Assembly (NCBI GenBank): GCA_015680685.1
Contig: MNCI01023331.1
Span: 306,372-355,325, forward strand
Source: Gnetum montanum
Taxonomy: Eukaryota > Streptophyta > Gnetopsida > Gnetales > Gnetaceae
Length of the DNA stretch: 48,954 bases
Direction of reading: 5' to 3'
Shown here: one piece after another, positions 10,520-21,355 of the stretch
Layout of the letters: each line of letters begins with the position of its first letter
Position numbering within the stretch: the stretch's first letter is position 1
Translations under genes and position numbers: made by a program
The notes under the pieces: model-generated
Seen by the model: the letters and a program-made list of their open reading frames with translations, nothing else
The model's database searches: none
What the model was told of the DNA's origin: nothing

Positions 10520-11593
10520 AGCTTTAGTCATGCTAAGGAGCATCGTGACTTAGCTTGATTCTTTTTGGAAAAAGTACTAAGCTTGGACCTATCTGTTTAA
10601 GACGCCAATGTAAGTCCCTATCTGATCAACCAGACTGTTTAGGATGCCTCATATCCACATGCATTCCTAGCATGGACCTCCCGTAGGTACGGGGTCGATA
10701 CTATTGTGTCCACCAACCTCTCAACATTTTCTAGCCATCGACATTTTCGGTTGCTATAATTTTTTGGCACTAGAAGGAGGGTCTTTTGGTGTCTTTTCCA
10801 TGTGTCATGGTAGTTCTATGAGCTTTCTGTATCTTGATATGCATAAATGTGAACATGACACCCCTGTGGTTGTTCAGGTTTTATGCAGTGCAGATCAGTC
10901 ACCTCGACAGTTCCTCGGGAGCCCCACAGAATACAAAACCTTTGGTTGCTTGAAGACTAGCATGTTTACAGTAGTCTTACGTGCATCCTGCATCCCATTG
11001 CATGTGGTGTGAGACAGTCACCTCGATGGTCCACCTGGGGCCCCATAAGACATAAAGCCTATTTACATGCTAGTTAACTTGCCTACTTCATAGTCTTGCA
11101 TGCGTTTTGTACCCATCCCCTGTGGTATAGAACGGTCACTCCGACGATCCATCGGGGATACGACAAGACTCAGGACTTTTGCTAGTTAGTTAACCTACCC
11201 ATTTTATGGTAGTCTTGCATGCATTCTATACCCTGCCTCGTGTAGTACAAAGCGGTTGCTTCAACGATCCCCTAGCGATTCTACGAGATGTAAAGCCGTT
11301 GCAGTAGTTAACTAGCTCTCTAGTTTTATGGTAGTTTTGTACGCGCTTGGCATCATATTGCATATTGGTGTAAATGCGATACCATTTTGTGGTTGTTTAT
11401 TCCTCGAGTGATGTAGAGCAGTCGCCTTGACAATTCCTCGGGAATCTAGCAAAACGTAAAGCCTTCTCTCTTTTTGTTGTTCTCAGATTTTTTTTTCTAC
11501 CCATCAGCATCCCATTGCATAATCGTTGCACCTTTTTCTTTTTCATACAAATTTCTTTTTTTTATAGCTATTTTCTTAATTATTTACTTGAAA
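10520..11593 (+). other. E3 leader with ~120-bp tandem repeats
   Basis: This is untranslated sequence between the end of E2 and E3 gag. No LTR of E3 is present, probably because E2 inserted in this leader and pushed E3's 5' LTR beyond the window. From about 10860 to 11465 five diverged units repeat a core like 'cacctcgacagttcctcggg'. Unit starts are near 10900, 11019, 11137, 11258 and 11423, so spacing is about 118-121 bp, with the last about 165 bp. Each unit also has a 'tagtcttgcatgcattctataccc'-type stretch (abridged). No GCGTATACGC array is present, unlike the E4-family leader. Confidence 0.6.
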
Positions 11594-13920
11594 ATGGAAT
11601 TTGTAACTCTTGTTGCCAACGTTCTCAATGTAGAGGTCCCTTTTGACGTTGAGATTCCTATTATGGCTCAAGGCACTACTGGTGCCGAACAATCGTTGAA
11701 TTCGATACAAGAAATCTGCCAGTCTCTCAGAATTCAAAATCGAGGACCTGAGAGATTAGCCCAGCAACATGAGTATTACACTTTCCTTTGCATGAAGGTG
11801 TAGGAGAATCTACCCTTAGACTTGCATGAAATCGAAGAAAAATGCAGCTTTGAATTTGCCTATTGTAATGGGAAGGAGTTTATTCCTACACCTGCAATTT
11901 CTTTACCACTAACGTAAACATACCAAAGGCTTTTAGACCAACTGATCTAGTTGGCTAGGCTTAGGGAGTAGTAGGACACAATGTCCAACCAAGAGGACAC
12001 CTTTCAAGATGGTCAGGAGAAACTTGACTCCCAATCAGACGAGGGAGGTCCAATTGACCCCACTCCCATTCCATCTACCAAGTCCTTCTGTGATAAACCA
12101 ACACCTGCTAATGCTTCCTTCATCATTATGCCCACTCTCCTGCAACCCACGGCCACAGTTACCATGGGAAACTACACCACTTGCATGGTGTCTCAATGCT
12201 CGCTCATTCCTATTTCGCTTGCCCCATTCGTGGTTACTTTCCAATCGTAGATTGTTCAGCAACTGGCCCCTGTAAGGCAACATGTACCAACCGCGGCTGC
12301 CCTACCACATGTACATGCTATGCCAATTCCACAAGCATACACAACAACCATTTCATTCATGTTAGCTCCACCCATAGTGGCAGGCCCTACCCCATGCACA
12401 TGGTGGGCCCCATTTGCCTCTTCGTTTGTCCCGTAGCTGTCACAGATATTTCATTACATTCGCCCTTAGACCAGTCCAACCCCACAAATAGTACATCCTA
12501 GCATGGGACCATGGCCCATCCTATCGGTAACCCAAGTAGTTTACATGATGGCTCAACTTGCCATTACTACTCCAGCAGTGCCACCCACTGGGTGGTGGGC
12601 AACGCAAACAACACCTTCAGCGAGGGTAGTCCCAACGGTGACGTCGATGGGTCAACCCGTCACTGCCACCGTGCCGCATATGGGGATTGCCTCTGTAGTC
12701 CCTCAGTCTTCTATGATGTCACCAGGTCTGGACCAAGCATTTCAACTCATCCAGACCCTCACCGAAGAGATAAAATGCCTCAAGACTACTGGGGCTGATA
12801 CAATGTAGGTCATGGATTTTTATCAAGATGACCCTATCAGCCCCACAATACCCACTTTAACATTGCCACCAAGGATGTCTCTCCCACACTTCATGAAATA
12901 TGATGGGGAAGGAGATCCTAATGCACATCTTGTCACATTCTAGTCTAAGTCTCTGTTGCTACAGCAATGGCCACACATAATTACCTATGTCTTCGCTATG
13001 TCCTTGGCTGGGAATGCCTTGGACTGGTACTATGCATATCCATTTCAACTTTGAAAGAGATGTTAACCTAATTCATGACATGCTTTAAATACAACTTGAA
13101 GCCTGAAACCAGACTAGACCAATTGATGGTCGTAAAGCAAGATCCTTTAGAGTCAGTGCAAAAATTTATCCGACATTGGAGCGCAACCCTCAAGGAAATC
13201 CACGAACCCATCGTGGAAGCCCACTTGTTAGCCATCTTTAAGGGTGCAGTAAATGACTTCATCAAGTTAAAGCTGTATTACCTCACTTCCCATTCTCTTA
13301 GTGAGGTCTTTGCCCAAGCTAAAAGCATACAAGATGCAGCCAAGGCAAGTAGAGACCTGGCCTATGTTGCATACAAAAACACCTTTGCAAAAAAGGAAAA
13401 GGGTAAGGCTCCAACGACCACCATAGCTGCTGTAGCAGCTGAAGCTAAACCCAAACTGAATAACAACATTAGCAAAAATAGAAATAGTAAGAAGCTAATT
13501 GCACAGGTGGCTAATCCTACCCCAAACCTGGCTCATGCATCGCAACCTACTATGCCTATGCCTGAAACACCTGCACAATATAAATCCAACTTCGAACATA
13601 AGGATCGATTGAAGTACACCCCACTGCCTCTAAAACCTTTAGAGCTTCTAAAGTAGTTGCTGGTAGCTAGGTATATCCAACATAAGCAGATGTTAGAAGA
13701 AGCAATCGGAAGGCATCAACGTTATTGTGAGCTCCTTAGGAACCCCTCCCTAACCTTGCCTAATGAGCCTCCGGTTCCCAAGAGCTTCAAGCTAGACAGA
13801 TTCTGTGATTACCACCAACTGTGTGGCCACAACACAGATTACTGTCTATCATTACAAGAAGACATCCAAAGACTAATTAATGATAGAAAACTGGTGTTAG
13901 ATGAAAGAAACCCAATTTTT
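11594..13920 (+). pseudogene. E3 gag
   Basis: The gag of a second, more divergent family. The start is taken at the ATG at 11594, which opens the frame ending at 11803. It shares with E2 gag the N-terminal block H-E-Y-Y-T-F-L-C-M-K and G-K-E-F-I-P, then the proline-rich stretch. The gag domain lies at about 12800-13330, with A-L-D-W-Y and L-E-S-V-Q-K-F-I-R-H-W. A complete zinc-knuckle C-D-Y-H-x4-H-x4-C lies near 13803-13848. Several stops and a frameshift near 13020-13080 break it. It is followed in the same orientation by the protease region, as in E2 and E4. Confidence 0.83.
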
Positions 13921-15365
13921 CTAGAAAACCAATCTATGTACATCTACATAGATCCCCTCAATGCCAATAATGCTGGCTATGTCATTAATTTTTTCGGCAT
14001 TGACAGTGATCCCAGGCCACCTAGGCAACCATTCGTGATCCATGTACCTCATTGCAGTGTGCCGCCATCACCAATGATTGATGCAAACTTTCTACTACCC
14101 TTCATTCTAAGAGTCCCGGCTCCTTCACATCGCTTGTTGGCAGGGCCATACGGCCTCACCAGCTGACACCCCTGACTCTGTTCATCATTAAGGGGCCAAT
14201 GCATGTGGTAGCCCCCACCTCTCGCAGGAAAGTTGAGCGAGCTTCTCACCTTGCAAAGTGAGGGGCATACAATGTAGATGAGACACTGAAAAAAAGGCCA
14301 TCAAGGATTTCACTAAGCCTACATCCTCGTTCCTTGCATCCACATCAACAGCAAGGGTTGACATAGCCACGTGGCCTGTATCACCCTGTCAATAGGAGCC
14401 CAAACCCAAAGTTGAAATTAACCCTCCTCAAGAGGTTCATCTTCTGGGACGAGTCAAAGAGGAAGGACACATCAAACAAGAAGGCATCCAAGATAGGTTG
14501 GATGCTTTCTCTCAAGATAAACAAGCTCTAAAGAAAAAAAATGATACACTAAGGCTGTACGATCTTATCATGGAATCTGTGCCCCACCGTGAGGCTCTAG
14601 CCTACATGTTAATGATGGTTTCGATCAAGGAGAACCTACCTGCAGAAGAGGAGGCAATACGCTTGGTTGTGTTCCCCTCCATACCGCCAAACTCCACGAT
14701 GCCTCGTCTAACCTTCAGTGATAGCGCTATCAGAAAAGACCCCGAAAAAGGGTTAAGCAACTATGGTGCTCCTTTTTATCATAATTCGGGTTAGTCAGCA
14801 CCAGATCTGAAGAGTGCACATTGGTGATGGGGCTACCACAAAAGTCATCCCCTTCTCTGTTATGGATAAACTAGGTTTGGTCGATCAGATCAAACCCACC
14901 ACAACATCATGCCTAAGATCTTTCAATGGGGTTTGCGTCCTGGTGAAAGGCACGATGCATGTAAACTTCATAGCCGGGGATCAATTCCCCACGAATGTGA
15001 CCTTCATTGTGGTCAAGGAAAAGCCTGATTTTAACTTGATTTTGGGAAGGTCATGGTTGACTCAACTCAGGACTGTCTCCTCACCTATACATCAAGAGAT
15101 CCACTTGCCTTACAATGGCAAAGAAGTGGTGATCCATGGTGATGAAACCGTGATGCAAGCAATCGACAATGTAGAAACGAAGTAGGGTTTGGAGGTTATA
15201 ACTCTAGAGAACAAGTGCATCAACCATCCAATGGAATGATCAACCTCGCGAATTGACCCACAAACCAAAAATGCATGGGTCGAGCTGCCCTCCCAAGTGG
15301 AAGGTGATGATGCTAACAAAAACCTTAACAAATTACTTCGGCCCTATGCTCCGCTTAACTTATGA
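13921..15365 (+). pseudogene. E3 linker and aspartic protease region
   Basis: This is the C-terminal half of the E3 gag-protease polyprotein. The linker carries one or two copies of the P-F-V-I-H-V-P phrase (14027 on), fewer than the six in E2 and E4. The R-L-Y-D-L-I-M block and H-R-E-A-L lie at 14550-14600. The protease motif near 14818-14835 reads I-G-D-G-A-T, so the first Asp of the lineage's D-x-G is Gly here. F-N-L-I-L-G-R-S-W lies near 15032. Frames shift around 14170-14490 and at 14795, and the region ends at TGA 15363-15365. The protease is almost certainly inactive. Confidence 0.75.
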
Positions 15366-15916
15366 TGGATTAAGACACAGCTGCATGGCTTGGAATGACA
15401 CCATTGCTTCCCAACTAGTCGCTATCTCTTAGGTACTTGTTGTCTTTTTCATCCCAGTGACATATACCTTTCTTGACACTCATGTTATGGCCTAAAATAG
15501 CCTAAAACTAGCATCACTACTCATTCGCTTTCATAACAGGCCATTCTTCTAACATTGCTATGGCCCAAAACAGCCTACAACTAACATTATCACCTGATCT
15601 CATTGGCAACATACAATTTCTTTGACATTTCTATGATGTGGCATGAAATAGCCTAAAACTAACACAACTGCATCTTATTTGCCTAATTTATGATATTTTA
15701 AACACAATTACAGAGACAGCCTAAAATTAGTAATTAAAAGCAGGAAGTCTTTACGTGATATGCAAACCAATACAAAATGAATTTCTCCTTCAAATACTCT
15801 TCAAATCATGCAAAAAGAAAAAAAAAGAGGAGAAGAGTTTTTTGCCAATTGATATTCTTTGTCAATGTTTACAAAATTCTATAACTCCTAGTATCCCAAA
15901 AGAAGGCTCTAAGGTG
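15366..15916. repeat. E3 spacer between protease and antisense gene
   Basis: No gene was found. From about 15485 to 15735 short repeats of the type 'ggcctaaaatagcctaaaactagcat' occur about five times. This is the reverse-strand equivalent of the array at 4350-4585 and 28080-28335. A/T-rich sequence follows. It separates the convergent ends of gag-protease (+) and the antisense gene (-). Confidence 0.6.
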
Positions 15917-16297
15917 TCATGCGTCATTCCTCCTTGCATCACCTTCACCATTTATCTTCATCATAGTTGCCTGCACATTGTCTTCCCTAGTGTCACCTTC
16001 TGTTGGTTCCCTACTTCTTCCTCCTATGAGCCTTGCCTCCTCATCTGGGGCCTATGCCGTAAAGGTGGAACCATCAGTTAAAGCAGCAAATACAAATGAT
16101 AATGCAACGTAAGAGTCTTTGCATGATGATACAACTAAACTAACTTGGGAGGGGTCTGCACTAGCTTCAGGAGGTATTTGTTCTAAGCTAAGCATAAGCT
16201 GACGCTAGACCTCCTCTACTATAAGATCCACCCAACGCTTGTCGTCAGGCTTAGCATTTGTCGTGGCGACTCTCTCCCTTTCCACAGTCGTGCACAC
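15917..16297 (-). pseudogene. E3 antisense gene, 3' part (end of exon 7 and exon 8)
   Basis: This is the downstream fragment of the gene whose other part lies at 34464-38301. E4 separates the two. Exon 8 is 15917-16051 (45 codons, TGA stop) and encodes a charged, acidic tail, like E4 exon 8. Intron 7 is 16052-16144, with donor gttagt. The end of exon 7 is 16145-16297. If E4 and one CACAC copy are disregarded, the reading frame from 34469 continues without a break into 16292. The intron phase (0) equals that of E4 intron 7. An in-frame TAG lies near 16203. Confidence 0.75.
16293..16297. repeat. Target-site duplication of E4, left copy
   Basis: CACAC directly precedes TGTACC, the outer end of the E4 3' LTR. 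The identical CACAC follows the outer end of the 5' LTR at 34464-34468. Confidence 0.85.
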
Positions 16298-16882
16298 TGT
16301 ACCGTCCGAAATCATCGGTCTCCGACTGGAAGAAAACAGAAACCATGGGATCACAAGACATGCACAGAAGATCCTACCTTTGCCTGAAGGTGAGCTGGAA
16401 TGAATGAAGGCAGAGTACCTTGAGTGGTCCGCACGTGGATTAGACAAGGATTTCCCCGAACGTACACCGAAGTGCTATACGCTGGGTTATACGTAAACAG
16501 CGTGACAGGTGTAAATTAGAGCGTAAACAGCGTAAATGATGCGAACAGAACATAGACGTAAACAAGCGTAAATAGAATACATGCAACAATTAATGCAAAC
16601 TGTAAATAATTGTAGGAAGAAAATGTAACAATGGCATTTTAGAATGAGTACAATGCACTGGTCTAACGCAGTTGTGACTTGGACACAAGGCGGACGAAAA
16701 GCCCTGTTGAATGCAAGAATGACGGTGGGCTAGTTCACACTATAGGCACAATGTAGAGGCTGTATGCTCAACGTACAGGGTTGTATAGAATATAAGGTTT
16801 CTTGCTCTGGTTCTCAGTATCTTTGCTCTCTGGTGCGCTCTAGAATTTGCCAACCGACCTCGATCTAGTGAAAAATTGGGGC

Positions 16883-16889
16883 TTTTATA
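16883..16889 (-). promoter_or_regulatory. TATA box in E4 3' LTR
   Basis: On the minus strand the sequence reads TATAAAA within cctgtataaaagcccc. The site is conserved at 33684-33690 and in degenerate form at 9881-9888 in E2, always between U3 palindromes and the putative R region. Confidence 0.55.
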
Positions 16890-16979
16890 CAGGTTTTGAT
16901 GCTAGACTCAGGTTGGGTAGCACGTGGTGCATTGACCAGGTGCAAAAGCATAAAATTTACAAGTGTACAGTATGTTACA

Positions 16980-17560
16980 TTTGCCGGGCGTATACGCTAC
17001 ATCTGGTGGGTGGGCATAGACTCTAGGCGTATACGTTGGGCATATACGCTGGATGTGCTGGGGGTATGCGAACTTGGGTGTAGATGCTGTGGACACTGGG
17101 CATATACACCGGACGTATACGCTAATGGTAGCTGGGTGTATACACTGATGGGCGTTGGGCGTATACACAGGGGCGTATACACTGATGGTTGCTGCCTTGT
17201 GCCAAATCTTGCTCTGCAGTGCTATTTCCATGTTGTCTTTGGACATTTCATGTTGGGCGTATACATCTGTTGCACCTGCTAAGCATACATGTGAGGCATG
17301 TACGCTGGGCATGTACGCTGGATGTCTACGCTGGGCATATAGGCTAGGCGTATACGTTGAGAATGTCCGATGTATACGCTGGGAATGTTGGGCGTATACG
17401 CTGGGAATGTCAGGCGTATACGCTGGGCATATACGCTGTGGATGTGAATTGAGCGTATACGGTGGGCGTATACGCTGAGACTACATACTTGGGCGTATAC
17501 ACTAGGCATATATGCTGACACTGCATACTTGGGTGTATATGCTGGGAGTATACGCTGACA
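16980..17560. repeat. GCGTATACGC palindrome cluster in E4 3' LTR
   Basis: About thirty copies or near-copies of the decamer lie here, one perfect copy being 17414-17423. They are linked by 'tggg', 'ctggg' or 'ctgggaatgt'. Long low-complexity frames on both strands are products of the repeat. Confidence 0.85.
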
Positions 17561-17645
17561 CCAGATGTAGCTGTGGTCATCTGTGGGTCCCAGGGACCTG
17601 CTTTATGTTGGAGAAGTACTAAGCTCAAAATTTTGTGGTGTTTCA

Positions 17646-18885
17646 TTGGCCCCTCTTTATTGATGCTTGGAGGAATCAACCCAAGAAGTGTCGACAAAGA
17701 AGTGCAAAACACCACAAGCACCTTAATAGAGACTTTGTCCTTTGCCACTTGACTAGACGTCATCGCACTATGTTTAGTAGTACATGGGATTAAGAGGCGT
17801 AAAATTTGTATCTAGATGGGGAAATGGAGATTGTGGGGATTGGGAACTGACCAAGAGATTGTACTTGGTAAAGGGGATGCTCTGGTGTGTGTCATGCTGA
17901 TCCTTGTCAATAGCCATTATTTAGCAGACTTAGAATCCATACATGCAATGTGCGTCCTTTGGTGGAACAAGACTCTTGGTTAGTGTCCAAGAGGTCTTGT
18001 TGGCAAGACCAAAGCCATGTGATGATGCATTGCATTCTTCGGAGGAATAGGACTCTTCTTTGTGGGAACCTGTTGGCAGAGAGCCAAAGCCATGCAACTA
18101 GATGTTTCTTGATTATTTTTTACATGAGTACTTGGTTCCAAGACAACTGCCTTCCCACCAGGGGCTTAGATGGGAAGTGCCAAGGGTCTTCATTTTTTGT
18201 TTTTTTTTGGAGCTTTTCTTTGATCTTGTACTCATGCTCAAGTGCTATGTTGTGTGTTACAACTACTTTAAAGTGTTACAGTGTGCAACAGCATGCTCAA
18301 AGTTTCAAATGTACTGGGTGTATCAAAGGCGTGGCTGAGTATAATGTGTCGGTGAATAGATAGGGAATATACCGGGAAATGGGAATGTACTAGTGAACGG
18401 TTTGATTTAGTCTCACCACATGGGCTGTGAACATTTCCTCATCTTGCTACTTATGATGAAATGCATTCTTGTACGAATACCTCTTAGTGTCATCCTGCAA
18501 ACACAACTCCAAGGAGACAAGAAAACCGTGAGTGAATAAGCAAGCTTAGACTTAAATAGCAACTGATGGGACAAAGGCACTGGAGGAGATTTCAAGCATT
18601 GTATACGAATGGTGGCAATGTTGGTAGGATCATCTGATGATGGGTGATGCAATGATTCTGATGAAGTTTGAATATGTCCACGGATTGGGGAACCAGAGAC
18701 GAACTTGCCAGTTTATAGTCTTAGCATACTATCATGGGTTATTTTTATGTCATAACCCATTGGACACTACCCATTTAGTGTCGTGGCGGATGTTGCATTG
18801 CCCGTTTCTAGTCTTAGCGGACCGCAAAGAGGCAAACCAGTTTATAGTCTTAGCAGACTCTGGTGAATGCAACTGTGGTAGTTTA
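17646..18885 (-). other. E4 polypurine tract and non-coding 3' region
   Basis: The polypurine tract lies at 17646-17658 (minus strand, aaagaggggccaa). The rest has no coding potential and is homologous to E1 236-1340. Two diverged units of about 80-95 bp (about 17957-18030 and 18035-18105) share 'ggactcttctttgtgg' and 'ccaaagccatg' phrases. An oligo-T run lies near 18190-18215. Confidence 0.6.
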
Positions 18886-19094
18886 CTATTATGCTAGATG
18901 GGGTGCTAGTTTATTGTCATTGCAGACATTGGGTGGTATCAATTTATTTTCACGATACTGGGATGAGCTGTGGTATCAGTTTTAAGTCATAATCCAGGAC
19001 TGTTCTGTGGTATCAGTTTTAAGTCATGATCCAGGACTGTTCTGTGGTATTAGTTTTAAGTCATGATCCAGGACTCACATGTACCTGACTATGT
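18886..19094. repeat. Tandem repeats after E4 pol
   Basis: The phrase 'ttttaagtcatgatccagg' recurs every 45-46 bp at about 18980-19075. Looser copies, such as 'agtttattgtcattgcagac', start upstream at 18710. This is the counterpart of the arrays at 1-235 and 42520-42720. Confidence 0.65.
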
Positions 19095-20249
19095 TTAGAT
19101 GTAGAATGACTTCAGGAACGATTGATTGGTTGGATTTGCAAGCTCATGTTCTTCCATATCAGCTAGCTTGAATGCTCCGCTGTCATATGCTTTGGTAACC
19201 AAGTAAGGCCCTTCCTAGTTCACTGAGAATTTCTCCGGGTGTTCCCGAATGGCCTTAAGTACAAGTTCGCCTTCTTTGATAGGGCGCTTATGAATGTCAT
19301 GCCGATGTCACTGCCGTTGTTGTTTTTGGTACCACTCAATTTGATTAAGCACACGTATGCGTTCCTCCTCCACCGAATCCAGGTCAATGATGCGCAAGTC
19401 ATTGTTTTGCCCATCATCGAGGAGTCTGGAAAGTGCAATCCTTAGAGATGGTACCTGTAATTCCAAAGGTAAAATAGCTTCTGAACCGTAAATGAGACTA
19501 TATGGTATTTTACCTGTTGAAGTTCAATGCATAGTACGATATGCCCACAATGTGTATACCAATTGTTCGTGCCACCTTCTCTTGCTTTGGGTAAGCATCC
19601 TTTTAAGTATTGTAATAATCGTTTTGTTTGTCGCCTCGGCTTGCCCATTGCTCTGAGGATAGTAAGGGGATGAAAACGAGTGTTTGATCCCCAGACTCTC
19701 ACAAAAGGTTTTGGTCTCGGCACTACTAAATTGTGACCCGTTTTCAGTGATGATTGTCATGGGAATGCCAAAGCGGGTTACAATGTTTTCGAGAATAAAA
19801 TTGCATACATGTTTAGATGTAGTTTTTCGAAGGGGAGAAACTTCTACTCACTTTTTGAAATATTCTGTTACGGTTATAATAAAACTATGTCCCACAGAAG
19901 ATGAGGGTGTTATTGGGCTGATGAGGTCCAACCCCCACTTTTGAAAGGGCCACGTGATTTGTGCCATATGCAACTCATTTGGTGGAACATGGATTAGATT
20001 GCTATGTTTTTGGCAGGTAGTACATGTCTTAGTCTTGGAGATACATTCATACTCCATGTGTGGCCAATAGTAGCCTAAGCATCTTATCTTTGTTGCCATG
20101 GCTTTTGGCGCTATGTGTCCTCTGCATAGTCCCTCATGTACCTGTTCAACAATGGTTTGGGCATCAGTACTACCAACGCATGTTAGCAATATGTCTTCGT
20201 AAGATCTATGACACAATGTGTTCCCTACCAGGGTATACTACTTAGAACG
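19095..20249 (-). pseudogene. E4 integrase
   Basis: Integrase inserts the cDNA into the genome. The N-terminal H2C2 zinc-binding module is at about 20000-20150, with V-H-E-G-L, G-H-I-A and C-T-T-C-Q. The catalytic core follows with W-G-L-D-L-I (about 19930) and T-E-N-G-S-Q-F (about 19740). In that motif the second catalytic Asp of D-D-E is Glu. P-Y-Y-P-Q-S-N-G-Q-A-E is present. The C-terminal G-P-Y-L-V-T-K-A-Y and F-K-L-A-D block is near 19150-19220. There is no chromodomain; the TAA is at 19095-19097. Frameshifts near 19850 and 19440 and several stops inactivate it. Confidence 0.85.
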
Positions 20250-21355
20250 TTTTCGTACTACATCCTTTTGCGCATTTGTTAGGTGTCATGGAGTTTCGCC
20301 CCATAGAAGGTACTCTTTTATGTCATCATACCATTCTATCGCGTGTGTTGTACTAACGGACGCTATTGGCAACGTATCAAGGGTATCGGTTATTGGTTTG
20401 GCACAACTGGTTATGGAGCTTGGCAATGTATGGAACATGTCAGGTGATATATTTAATGCTAATGTGGCTAACGCATCTGCAATGGTGTTATTATTTCTAG
20501 AGATGTGTTGCACGTCGATGTTTTCAAATCACCTCATCAAGTGTTTTTCCAAGTCACAATATGGTTGTAAATGTTGGGCTTTACATGTATAAACATCTAT
20601 GACCTAGTTTAAGACCAGTTGTGAGTCTCCTATGACCACAAGCCGTGTGATGTCTGAAGCCAGTGTTGCTGTGAGACCTCTAAGGAGACCTTAGTACTCT
20701 GCTATGTTATTGGTACAGCGAAAGTTGAAACGGTAAGCAAAGGGTCTGATCTCCCCAGAGGGATAGGTGATGACAACAGCTGCACTTACCCCTCAAGAGG
20801 TGGATGCTCCATCAAAGTTTAGAATGGCATCGTAGTCATTGGGCACTATTTCTATTGCACTTATATTCTCATCCGGGAATTTTGGCTCTACTGTTGCTTG
20901 ATCGTGCATTGGTGACATGGGCATCTAATTTGCTATGGCTTGGCCCTTAACTGATGATTGCGCTATGTAATGCAGGTCAAACTCAACTATCATGGCTTTC
21001 CAACGGGCTATTCGACTTGTTTTGTAAATGTTTCCTATGATGGCCCTAAGCACATTATCCTTGCAAATTATGTTAACTTGGTTATGGAAGAGGTAATGTC
21101 ACCATTTCCTTAAAGAAAAAACCAAAGCTAGACATGACCTCTCCACGTCGTTATACCTTTTCTCGTGGGCAACTAATGCGTGGCTTAAATAATATACAGG
21201 GACTTTAGTTCCGTCATCTTATTCTAGCAAAGCATAGACATGATTGACAAATCTGAAGTAGCGAGGTAGATGTAAAACGGTTTATTGTTTTGAGGTGGAT
21301 AAACCGTGGGTAGTCGGGCAAGTGCCGTTTTAATATTATCGAATGCTTCTTGGCA
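20250..21355 (-). pseudogene. E4 tandem RNase H region
   Basis: Two RNase H-like modules lie in tandem, a hallmark of the Tat group. The first, degenerate module follows RT at about 21300-20950 (Y-I-Y-L-A-T-S-D). The second, at about 20840-20290, has F-D-G-A-S, N-N-I-A-E-Y, G-D-S-Q-L-V and I-A-D-A-L-A-T-L in order, so its catalytic acidic residues are largely present. It removes the RNA strand during reverse transcription. Numerous stops, including the TGA just after F-D-G-A-S-T-S, make it a pseudogene. The same modules are clearer in E3. Confidence 0.8.

Larger units (their letters stand above)
16298..17645 (-). repeat. E4 3' LTR (1348 bp)
   Basis: Ends on the plus strand are TGTACCGTCC and GTGGTGTTTCA, matching the 5' LTR. 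U3 (high coordinates) contains the palindrome cluster 16980-17560. The TATA box is at 16883-16889 on the minus strand. It directly adjoins the polypurine tract at 17646-17658. Confidence 0.9.

Noticed and set aside
16980-17560. CRISPR-like or telomere-like array
   Set aside because: Units are short palindromes with irregular 3-15 bp linkers and degenerate copies inside LTRs of a plant retroelement; there are no spacers or cas genes.
17279-17763. Long overlapping frames rich in Tyr, Ala, Arg, Ile, Pro across palindrome clusters (also at 9899-10400, 16896-17521, 33648-34205, 43291-43799)
   Set aside because: They arise because the repeat GCGTATACGC lacks stops in several frames. No conservation of frame between LTRs and no domain; not genes.
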